Below are positions 7,317-14,124 of a stretch of DNA of 64,000 nucleotides, one piece after another. The notes below the pieces were generated by a model. It was not told the origin of the DNA. It ran no database searches and saw only the letters and a program-made list of their open reading frames with translations. The stretch's first letter is position 1. Each line of letters opens with the position of its first letter. The stretch comes from Micromonospora phaseoli (lineage in GTDB: Bacteria; Actinomycetota; Actinomycetes; Mycobacteriales; Micromonosporaceae), in assembly GCF_900109115.1 (NCBI RefSeq), contig NZ_FNYV01000006.1:1-64000 (forward strand), read 5' to 3'. Both the position numbers and the translations under genes were made by a program.

Positions 7317-9475
7317 CGACGACAGGCCGGCGTCCGACCCCGGGCGATCCGACACCGGGATTGACAGCGGACGAGCAGATCCCGAGCCGGACCGTCCGCA
7401 AGCTGCCGCCAGATCTGGGCTCGGCCGCGATCGGGGTGCTAGACGGGCTCACCTTCATGTTCTCGAACGAGGCGGGCGACGTCCCCCGGAACTCGATCGG
7501 TGGGCTGGTACGGGCCGACACGAGGTTTCTCAATAGGTGGGAGCTCACCCTCAATGGCCAGCCCCTGCTCGTCCTGAGCTCGGGCACCGTCGACCATTAC
7601 TCGGCGGCGTTCTTCCTGAGCAATCCCGATCTGCCTGGCCTTCCGGCGAACACTCTGGGCATCCGCCGGCGTCGCTTCATCGGCGAGGGCATGCGCGAAT
7701 GTATCGAGGTGCGCTGCTTGGCCCAGGAGCCCGTGTCGGTCCAGCTCCGCCTGGCGGTGGGTAACGACTTCGCGGACATCCTGGAGGTCAAGGAGGAGAT
7801 ACGGGACCGGTCGGCGCAGATCACCCGCTCGCACGCCCAGGACGGCTCGCGGCTGGACTTCGCGTACCGCAACGAATCGTTCGAGGCCAGGACGGTGGTC
7901 GAGGCGAACCCCCCAGCCACCAGGGTAAAGGGCGATGACCTGGTCTGGGATCTCCACCTCGATCCGGACAGCGGGTGGGAATGCGAGCTGTATGTGCCGT
8001 TGAATTACGGGCCCAACTACGTGCTGCCCACGCACCGGGAGTTCGGCGAGATCCTCGGCGGCGACGCGGACGACCCCGTCTCCCGGTGGCGGGCGGTGCT
8101 GCCGCTCCTGCAGACGGACTCCGACACGCTCCATGATGCCTTCGAGAAGTCGGTGCGGGATTTGATCGCGTTGCGGATCGAGGTGCGTCCACGGGACGAG
8201 CCGCTCGTGCTGCCCGCCGCCGGGCTGCCCTGGTTCCTCGGCCTGTTCGGCCGGGACACGTTGATCACCGCCTATCAGACGGTGAGCTACGCGCCACATC
8301 TGGCGCACGGAGCACTCATGAAGCTGGCGCTGCACCAGGGGCTCAAGATCGACGACTTCAGCGACGAGGAGCCGGGCAAAATTCTGCACGAGGCCCGCAC
8401 CGGCGAGCTGACCAAGCTCGGCCTCAAGCCGTACGACCCGTACTACGGAACCGCCGACGCCACCCAGCTGTGGCTGATCCTGCTGTCGGAGTACTGGCGC
8501 TTCACCGGCGACAACGAGCTCGTCCGCAAGGTGCGCGACAACGTGCACGCGGCACTGCGGTGGATCGACGAGTACGGCGACCGTGACCACGACGGATATG
8601 TCGAGTACGCCACCCGGTCATCGCAAGGGTTGGGCAATCAGTGCTGGCGTGACTCGTGGGACGGCATCCAGTTCGTCGACGGGTCGATCCCGGTGCTGCC
8701 GATCGCCACCTGCGAGATCCAGGGCTACACCTACGACGCGAAGCTGCGCGTGGCAGAACTGGCCGACGGCCCGCTCGACGACCCCGGGCTGGCCCAGCGG
8801 TTACGAGCCGAGGCTGAACAGCTGTGCCAGCGCTTCAACCGGGACTTCTGGATCGACGAGCGGGGCGGCTACTACGCGGTCGGGCTCGACGGGGACAAGC
8901 GTCGGATCGACTCGATGACCTCGAACATGGGCCAGCTGCTGTGGAGCGGCATAGTGCCGCCCGACCGGGCCGCCGTCGTGGTGCGCCAGCTGATGTCGGA
9001 TCACCTCTTCTCCGGCTGGGGCGTACGCACCACCTCGACCCAGGACCGTGGCTACAGCCCGATCGGCTACCACATGGGCACCGTGTGGCCGCACGACAAT
9101 TCCCTGATCGCTCGCGGGCTCGCCCAGTACGGCTTTCGGCGGGAAGCAAACCGGATCATTCTGGCGATGTTGAAGGCGGCCGAGAGCTCTGAATTCCGCC
9201 TACCAGAGGCGTTCTCCGGGTATGACCGGTCGTTCAGCCGGCTACCCGTCCTGTACCCGACCGCCTGCCATCCCCAGGCTTGGGCGAGTGGAGCACCACT
9301 ACTCTTCCTGCGCACCATGCTCGGCCTCGAGGCCAAAGATGGTCAGCTCATCCTCGATCCGCAGATACCCGAGGAGGTCGGGCGGGTCCGGCTGACCGGC
9401 ATGAACGCCTTCGGCAAGCGCTGGGACGTGGAGGCGATCGGCGACAACTCCTACGTCCGCCTCGCCGCCCGCTAG
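7313..9475 (+). CDS. amylo-alpha-1,6-glucosidase / glycogen-debranching-type enzyme
   Basis: A 720-residue cytoplasmic protein without a signal peptide. The N-terminal ~300 residues match the GDE_N_bis-type beta domain (LGSAAIGVLDGLTFMFSNEAG, then NSIGGLVRADTRFLNRW). The C-terminal ~400 residues form an (alpha/alpha)6 barrel with PWFLGLFGRDTLITAYQT, YGTADATQLW, RDSWDG and the late YHMGTVWPHDNSLIARG motif typical of the family. It should hydrolyse alpha-linked side chains in storage polysaccharide or related glucans/mannans. GTG 7313 is set by GCGGAGGTT just upstream and by the overlap with the small frame before it. Its TAG overlaps the stop of a transposase relic on the other strand. Confidence 0.8.
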   Translation: MTTTGRRPTPGDPTPGLTADEQIPSRTVRKLPPDLGSAAIGVLDGLTFMFSNEAGDVPRNSIGGLVRADTRFLNRWELTLNGQPLLVLSSGTVDHYSAAFFLSNPDLPGLPANTLGIRRRRFIGEGMRECIEVRCLAQEPVSVQLRLAVGNDFADILEVKEEIRDRSAQITRSHAQDGSRLDFAYRNESFEARTVVEANPPATRVKGDDLVWDLHLDPDSGWECELYVPLNYGPNYVLPTHREFGEILGGDADDPVSRWRAVLPLLQTDSDTLHDAFEKSVRDLIALRIEVRPRDEPLVLPAAGLPWFLGLFGRDTLITAYQTVSYAPHLAHGALMKLALHQGLKIDDFSDEEPGKILHEARTGELTKLGLKPYDPYYGTADATQLWLILLSEYWRFTGDNELVRKVRDNVHAALRWIDEYGDRDHDGYVEYATRSSQGLGNQCWRDSWDGIQFVDGSIPVLPIATCEIQGYTYDAKLRVAELADGPLDDPGLAQRLRAEAEQLCQRFNRDFWIDERGGYYAVGLDGDKRRIDSMTSNMGQLLWSGIVPPDRAAVVVRQLMSDHLFSGWGVRTTSTQDRGYSPIGYHMGTVWPHDNSLIARGLAQYGFRREANRIILAMLKAAESSEFRLPEAFSGYDRSFSRLPVLYPTACHPQAWASGAPLLFLRTMLGLEAKDGQLILDPQIPEEVGRVRLTGMNAFGKRWDVEAIGDNSYVRLAAR

Positions 9476-9549
9476 TGTCCTGAGCCGTTGATTCGGCCGC
9501 AGTATGCGGCAAGGCTGTTCAGGATCTCGTCGGCGGTCCTAGTCTCGGA
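9472..9549 (-). pseudogene. IS630-type transposase C-terminal relic
   Basis: Only about 25 codons remain, ending in ADEILNSLAAYCGRI and a TAG that overlaps the debranching-enzyme stop. The ending resembles the tail of IS630-family transposases, where a Trp/Arg-Thr-Ala-Asp-x-Ile-Leu helix is followed by a short basic end. Upstream codons on this strand are not recognisable transposase, so the rest of the element has been lost. Confidence 0.45.
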
Positions 9550-9650
9550 CGAACGGTCTCGGAGGTGTCGAGACCTGCGAGGTTGAGGCGTTCGAGCAGG
9601 CTGGGCTTGCGGCCGTGCGCCGCCCGTAGCGCGCAGGACCCATAACGTTC

Positions 9651-9775
9651 CAGCTGATCTTCGGCAAGCGATCGCAGCGAGCCCGCGAGCGACCGGCACG
9701 CAACGGGGGACGACAGGAAGCCGTCGGTCATCGGCCTGCGGACACCGGCGGAGCGTCGTCTTAGGAGTCTCGATG
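9651..9775. repeat. 125-bp diverged repeat, copy B (beside IS110 relic)
   Basis: Homologous to 6035-6159 in the same orientation. It keeps the GATCTTCGGCAAGCGATC, GGCCTGCGG, GGCGGAGCGTCG and TTAGGA blocks, but its hairpin is degraded. In copy A the TTAGGA block is the tRNA anticodon loop (reverse strand TCCTAA); here it is followed by unrelated sequence. This suggests the block is a shared recombination core. Confidence 0.5.
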
Positions 9776-9851
9776 TGACTGCCGTTGATCTTGATGGGCA
9801 GGGTCGAGTGGCCGGCGGGACCGGGGTTCCGCTGGCGGGGAGCGTGCTGGT

Positions 9852-9975
9852 TCAGGCTGCGGCGCGGACCGCCGGTGCCGGTCGGATGAAGGTCTTGCGG
9901 TCGCGGACAAGGGCCCAGAGAACGTCGACGCGTCGTCGGGCGGGGGCGAGTATGGCTTGCCGGTGATTCTTTCAA
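9852..9975 (-). pseudogene. IS110-family transposase C-terminal relic
   Basis: On the minus strand, one frame reads KNHRQAILAPARRRVDVLWA followed by LVRDRKTF and a TGA at 9852-9854. The pattern of a helix with ALARRRVDVLWALLRD is the usual end of IS110/IS116-type transposases. An in-frame TGA lies directly upstream and the flanking frames do not restore it, so only the last ~40 codons survive. It lies inside the remains of a phosphotransferase-like gene. Confidence 0.55.
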
Positions 9976-10115
9976 CGAGGCGTACCCACCACACTGCGGC
10001 GAACCCGCCGCCGGGCAGCACCCCGCAGTCGGCCACGCCGGCCCTGGGTCCGAAACGATGCGGCGAGGTAGTGGCGGACCTGTTCCGGGTCCAGGTCACG
10101 CTGGGTAGGACTCAT
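9976..10115 (-). pseudogene. 5' fragment of aminoglycoside-phosphotransferase-like gene
   Basis: ATG 10113-10115 (minus) starts MSPTQRDLDPEQVRHYLAAS. After a one-base shift near 10050 the frame continues GVLPGGGFAAVWWVRL. This order (helix, then a Gly-rich loop, then VWxV) is the N-lobe of APH-type small-molecule kinases. The gene then runs into the IS110 relic and the catalytic loop is absent. It is a broken gene, truncated by insertion and also frameshifted. Confidence 0.45.
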
Positions 10116-10224
10116 GGCGCTACCGGCACCGGTGGCGCAACAGCGATCAGATCCATGGTCGGTGCAGACCAGCGGGCCCGCCCCGGCTGCGTCGTCCCGC
10201 GCGGCCCGGTGCCCACTGCGCCGG

Positions 10225-11343
10225 TCAGCCTGCATTCGACCAGGTGCGGGTGGACAGGACCAGGCGGTAGCCATCCGGATCCTCAACCGTGACACCCCAA
10301 CGGTCCCAGTACGGGCCCTGGGAGACGACCCGGCCGCCGGACTGTTGCAGGCGGTCGATGACTGCGTCGTCGACCGGCCGGCCCAGGTAGAGGACCAACA
10401 GATCCTCGGTGGTGGGAGTCGGCTTCACGGTGAGGTGAGCGCCGCCGACCAGTTCCAGGTGCCAATTCGCGTCGGGACTTCCAAGAATCAGCAGGTCGTG
10501 CTCGCCGGGCGCGTCCGCAGCGATCCGGTGCAGCAGGTCGAGGCCGAGGCCCTGAATGTAGAACCGTGCCGCAGCCGCGAGATCTGTGCACGGGCGCGTG
10601 ATCCGCACCGCCACCTCGTTGAGCATCCGCCCTGCATCGTGCCCGTCGTCCGGAACCGCACCCTGCGTCTTGGCTGGCACTCCCGTGCGCGGCCCTAAGA
10701 CGGGGTTTCCGGTACGCACAGAGGTCCTTGCGCTCGGCAGGCCCGGAATCGCCAGGCCAAGATACGTGAGTGGTCCGGGATCAGCGACGGGGAGCGGTCG
10801 GAACCCGAGCCGGTCGTAGAAGGGCCGGGCCTGGCGGTTGGCGGTCACCATCCCGACGTGCAGGGCGGGTGTGCCACGTTCACGCAGTGCGGTGGTGAAG
10901 CGGTCGACGAGAGCCCGGCCGTGTCCAGACTTCCGGTACGCGGCGAGCAGGTCGATGTGCAGGTGGGCAGGGTGGTCGGCGAGTTCCGGCAGCACCATCC
11001 GCTCGGGCGTGTGCAGGAGGTGCGCCATGACGGCGTCCGGCGTGGTCGGATCGCCGGTAGGCGGCGGATACCGGTCGGCGACCAGCGGCAGCCACTCGTT
11101 GCGGAACCGGGCGGCGAAGGCGCGGGTGTCTGCGGTGCCGAGGACGTATCCGACGGCCCGGCCACCGTCGTCGAGGACGAAGGCCAGTTCGGGTTCGAGG
11201 TGGGTGTAAGGGTGGGCGAAGATCTCGGGCAGGATGTTCGGGTCGGCGTAGGAAGTCGAGGCGTCCTCGCCGGCGTCGGCGGTGCGGATGCAGATGTCGT
11301 GGACGGCGTCGCGGTCGTCGGACTGGTACGGGCGGATGATCAT
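10225..11343 (-). CDS. GNAT acetyltransferase fused to VOC (glyoxalase-like) domain
   Basis: A 372-residue two-domain protein. Residues 1-~190 form a GNAT fold: IIRPYQSDDRDAV start, ELAFVLDDGGRAVGYVLG beta 3-4, HIDLLAAYRKSGHGRALV acetyl-CoA loop, and NRQARPFYDRLGF. A ~45-residue linker follows, then residues ~237-372 form a single VOC module (VRITRPCTDLAAAARFYIQG to VEDPDGYRLVL). VOC domains of this size often bind or inactivate small molecules such as antibiotics, and GNATs acetylate amines, so a detoxification enzyme is plausible. It is last in the LacI-headed operon, 24 bases after the FMN reductase gene. A Met at the domain junction would allow separate translation of the VOC part. Confidence 0.75.
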   Translation of the reverse strand: MIIRPYQSDDRDAVHDICIRTADAGEDASTSYADPNILPEIFAHPYTHLEPELAFVLDDGGRAVGYVLGTADTRAFAARFRNEWLPLVADRYPPPTGDPTTPDAVMAHLLHTPERMVLPELADHPAHLHIDLLAAYRKSGHGRALVDRFTTALRERGTPALHVGMVTANRQARPFYDRLGFRPLPVADPGPLTYLGLAIPGLPSARTSVRTGNPVLGPRTGVPAKTQGAVPDDGHDAGRMLNEVAVRITRPCTDLAAAARFYIQGLGLDLLHRIAADAPGEHDLLILGSPDANWHLELVGGAHLTVKPTPTTEDLLVLYLGRPVDDAVIDRLQQSGGRVVSQGPYWDRWGVTVEDPDGYRLVLSTRTWSNAG

Positions 11344-11367
11344 CGTTGGGCCCCCGTTGCTCTCGGT

Positions 11368-11931
11368 TCAGCAGTCGTACGGACGGTCGGCCCGGGCAGC
11401 TGCCAGGATGAGGGCCCACCAGTTCAGCTGGCGCACCATCTCGGCAAGGGCGGCTTCGACGGGCGCGGGGTCGCGTAGCTCGCCGTCGTCGTCGAACGCG
11501 TCGTGCACATTCGGGATCAGGACGCCGGTGCGCATGGTGGGGACGTGCAGTTCGGCGAAGACGGTCCGCAGCTGTTCCACCGCGCGCAGACCGCCGGAGG
11601 CGCCGCCGTAGGAGACGAAGCCGAGGGGCTTGGCCCGCCACTGTTCGTACGGTGTGTCGATGGCCGTCTTCAGGGGGCCGGGGTAGCCGTGGTTGTACTC
11701 GGGCGTGACGACAACGAAGGCGTCGGCCTGTTCGACGCGCTTGGTGAACCGCTCGGCGTCGCCGCCACCGGCCAAGTCGCCAGGGAGATCAAGTTCGGCC
11801 AGGTCGAGGTGGTCCACGACGGCGTCGGTGTGCCGGTCGAGGTGGCGCAGGAACCACCGCGTCACTCTCGGGCCGATGCGGTCGGCACGGACGCTGGCGG
11901 TGATAACGGCGAGGGAATAGGGGTCACGCAT
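11368..11931 (-). CDS. NADPH-dependent FMN reductase (flavodoxin-like)
   Basis: A 187-residue flavodoxin-fold reductase expected to reduce flavin or quinone-like substrates with NAD(P)H. The FMN phosphate loop lies in ITASVRADRIGP near the N-terminus. VVTPEYNHGYPGPLKTAID is the family signature, and FVSYGGASGG follows. ATG 11931 is preferred over an upstream in-frame start because AAGGAGATAACG precedes it at ideal spacing. It overlaps the end of the arylamine N-acetyltransferase gene by 8 bases. Co-transcription with NAT and a GNAT-VOC protein fits reductive plus acetylative handling of aromatic (for example nitro- or azo-) compounds; this is inference. Confidence 0.85.
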   Translation of the reverse strand: MRDPYSLAVITASVRADRIGPRVTRWFLRHLDRHTDAVVDHLDLAELDLPGDLAGGGDAERFTKRVEQADAFVVVTPEYNHGYPGPLKTAIDTPYEQWRAKPLGFVSYGGASGGLRAVEQLRTVFAELHVPTMRTGVLIPNVHDAFDDDGELRDPAPVEAALAEMVRQLNWWALILAAARADRPYDC

Positions 11932-12847
11932 CGTTATCTCCTTTCGGTGGTCGGAGTTCCAGGTCCGGGGCGGTGGGGCGGTCTCCGCCGGGTGGGGCAA
12001 GGGTGGCGACGAGGGTCTGGATCTCCGGCGGGCTCAGGGCGAGACCGAACTCGGCGTTGAGGACGGCGCCGTACTCCTCGTCGCTCAGCGACCGGGTGCG
12101 GGTCGTGGCGCCGGGGCGTTCCTCGGTGTAGTCGCGGCCGATAAGCCGCCGGATCGCCCTGTCGTCCTTGTGGACGACGACGCACTGCCGGGTGAATGGC
12201 GAGTGTGCGCTGGTGGCGGTGTTGTGGTTGGCGACCTCGACGTCGACCGGGTACTGCGACTCCTCGGTGAAGGTCAGCAGTGTGGTCCAGGTGTCGATGG
12301 TCCGCTCGCGCAGCCGCCAGGCGCCGTCCGCGCCTCGCCGGAGCTGGTACTCCCACGCGCCTTGGCGCTGCGGGGCGCCCTCGACCAGCGGCAACGGCTC
12401 GAGCAGGCCGGAGCCGAAGCCCACATCGGCCAGCCACACCTGGTCGCCGTCGTCGACCCGCAGGACCAGGTGCGAGCGCGGGCGTGGCTGCTCGGCCGGG
12501 TCGCCGGTACGGGCCAGCAGCCGGTCCACCCGATACCCGAGATGCTGGAGTACCGCACCGAAGAGCACCCCGTGCTCGTAGCAGTACCCGCCGCGGCCGG
12601 CGTGGACGAGCTTGTCCTGCACCCGCGGCAGGTCCACCTCGACCCCCCGGCCGAGCATCACGTCCAGGTTCTCGAACGTGATCGCTGCGATGTGGGCCCG
12701 GTGCAGGTCGCGCAGCGTCGTACCGTCCGGCGTGGTCGGGCCGCGGTGGCCGACCCGACGCAGGTACGCGTCGAGATCGAGTGCGTCGATCCGCCAATGG
12801 GTCGCGGGGCCGATTTCTCCCAGCGGAGGAGCCTGTCGAAGGGTCAT
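11924..12847 (-). CDS. nat: arylamine N-acetyltransferase
   Basis: A 307-residue enzyme transferring acetyl from acetyl-CoA to arylamines, hydrazines or polyketide amine starters. The catalytic triad is complete: C89 in GRGGYCYEHG, H126 in RSHLVL, D141 in WLADVGFGSG. The FENLDV motif at 59-64 is also typical. GAGAGGAATG precedes the ATG. It follows the LacI-type regulator by 16 bases and overlaps the FMN reductase start, so it is the first enzyme gene of the operon. The C-terminal ~30 residues are Pro-rich and slightly longer than in most bacterial NATs. Confidence 0.9.
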   Translation of the reverse strand: MTLRQAPPLGEIGPATHWRIDALDLDAYLRRVGHRGPTTPDGTTLRDLHRAHIAAITFENLDVMLGRGVEVDLPRVQDKLVHAGRGGYCYEHGVLFGAVLQHLGYRVDRLLARTGDPAEQPRPRSHLVLRVDDGDQVWLADVGFGSGLLEPLPLVEGAPQRQGAWEYQLRRGADGAWRLRERTIDTWTTLLTFTEESQYPVDVEVANHNTATSAHSPFTRQCVVVHKDDRAIRRLIGRDYTEERPGATTRTRSLSDEEYGAVLNAEFGLALSPPEIQTLVATLAPPGGDRPTAPDLELRPPKGDNDA

Positions 12848-12863
12848 GCCACATTCCTCTCAG

Positions 12864-13919
12864 TCAGCGATTCGGCACGGGGCCGGTGCTGGAGCGGACG
12901 ACAAGTTCGGTCGGCAGGGTCACGCGGTTCGGCGTGTTGTCAGGGTCGAGCAACATGCGTGCCATCAGCCGGCCCTTCTCGTGGATGGGCTGACGGACGG
13001 TGGTCAACCCGGTCGAGGCCGCCAGGGGCACGTCATCGAAGCCGGTGACCGACACGTCGTGTCCGACGCGGAGCCCCTGGACCGTGGCGACCTCGACGAC
13101 GGCGGCGGCGAGCACGTCGCTATCCGCGGCAATCGCCGTCGGACGGTCGGGGGCCGCGAGGAGCGCTGTCGCCGCCAGGCGCCCGGTGGCGTCGGCGTTG
13201 TTTCCGCCACTGACCACGCGCACTCGGGCCCCAGCGGGCAGCGCCTCGCGGATGCCGGCGAGCCGATGCCGCGAGTACGGGTAGAGCGTTGCCTCGTCCG
13301 CCGGCGTGACGGCGCAACCCGGCTCGCTCGGGGAGGAGACCACCACCGCGACCTCGTGGTGGCCGAGGTCGGCAAGGTGGCGTCCGATCTCCCGACCCGC
13401 CTGCCGGTCGTCGATCATTACGCAGCGACCTGCCGCCGTGTCGGAGGAGCGGACCAGGGGTAGCGAACGGTCGGACAGGGCACGGACGGCCGGATGGTCG
13501 TCCGTGAGCCCGTCGGCCACCGCACCGTCGATGACCGCCCGGTGCACGGCGTCGAGCGACTCGCGTACCTCCGCGTCGCTGAGCCCGGCGACGACCGGCG
13601 CGAACGGGATGAGCACCAGACTCGTACGGCTGTGCGCCAGGGTCTCGGCGAGGCCGCCGAGCAGGGCGAGGACATAGGGATCGCTGAAGGCGTACGTCAG
13701 TCCGGTCGTGAAGATGACGCCGATCGCGTTGGCGCGCCCGGTCCGCAACGACCTCGCGGCGGCATCCGGCCCGGAGTATCCGAGCTCGCGTGCCACCGCC
13801 AGAATCCGCGACCGCATCTCGGACGACAGCCGATCCGGACGGTTGAAGGCGTACGACACCGCAGCGGTCGAGACCCCGGCCGCCTCCGCGACCGACCGCA
13901 AAGTGATCCGCACGCCCAT
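12864..13919 (-). CDS. LacI-family transcriptional regulator
   Basis: A 351-residue repressor. Residues 5-26 form the helix-turn-helix (TLRSVAEAAGVSTAAVSYAF), followed by the hinge and a periplasmic-binding-like ligand domain (IGVIFTTG, CVMIDDRQAG, AIAADSDVLAAAV, VTGFDDVPLA). It heads the operon with nat, the FMN reductase and the GNAT-VOC gene. A 16-bp LacI-type operator lies 12 bases upstream of its ATG, which predicts autoregulation and control of the whole operon. The ligand is unknown; LacI proteins usually bind sugars, but the downstream genes do not act on sugars. Confidence 0.9.
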   Translation of the reverse strand: MGVRITLRSVAEAAGVSTAAVSYAFNRPDRLSSEMRSRILAVARELGYSGPDAAARSLRTGRANAIGVIFTTGLTYAFSDPYVLALLGGLAETLAHSRTSLVLIPFAPVVAGLSDAEVRESLDAVHRAVIDGAVADGLTDDHPAVRALSDRSLPLVRSSDTAAGRCVMIDDRQAGREIGRHLADLGHHEVAVVVSSPSEPGCAVTPADEATLYPYSRHRLAGIREALPAGARVRVVSGGNNADATGRLAATALLAAPDRPTAIAADSDVLAAAVVEVATVQGLRVGHDVSVTGFDDVPLAASTGLTTVRQPIHEKGRLMARMLLDPDNTPNRVTLPTELVVRSSTGPVPNR

Positions 13920-13930
13920 AGTCCCCTCTG

Positions 13931-13946
13931 TGTTAATCGTTTAACA
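13931..13946. promoter_or_regulatory. LacI-type operator upstream of the regulator gene
   Basis: TGTTAATCGTTTAACA is a 16-bp inverted repeat with a central CG and 7 of 8 symmetric positions, the usual form of LacI-family operators. It is AT-rich against a GC-rich background and sits 12 bases upstream of the regulator ATG. Confidence 0.7.
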
Positions 13947-13989
13947 TCGTGCATTGTGGAAGGCGAGACGTCAAGAACAGGTTCACGTG

Positions 13990-14100
13990 ATGCGGGCAAG
14001 GCAGCGCAAACTGGGCGTGGACATGGACTGCATAGACCAAGGCTTCGACTGCTACGAGGAGCTGTTCGCCGAGGTCCAGACCACAAGAGCATCAAGCTAG
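13990..14100 (+). CDS. small ORF or gene remnant, 36 residues
   Basis: ATG 13990 to TAG 14098-14100 encodes 36 residues with a protein-like acidic/aromatic composition (RKLGVDMDCIDQGFDCYEEL). No good Shine-Dalgarno sequence and no family match by eye. It lies between the divergent LacI-type and LuxR-type genes and may be the leftover end of a deleted gene. Confidence 0.25.
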   Translation: MRARQRKLGVDMDCIDQGFDCYEELFAEVQTTRASS

Positions 14101-14124
14101 CCGTGGGCGGCTACTGTGCCGACC

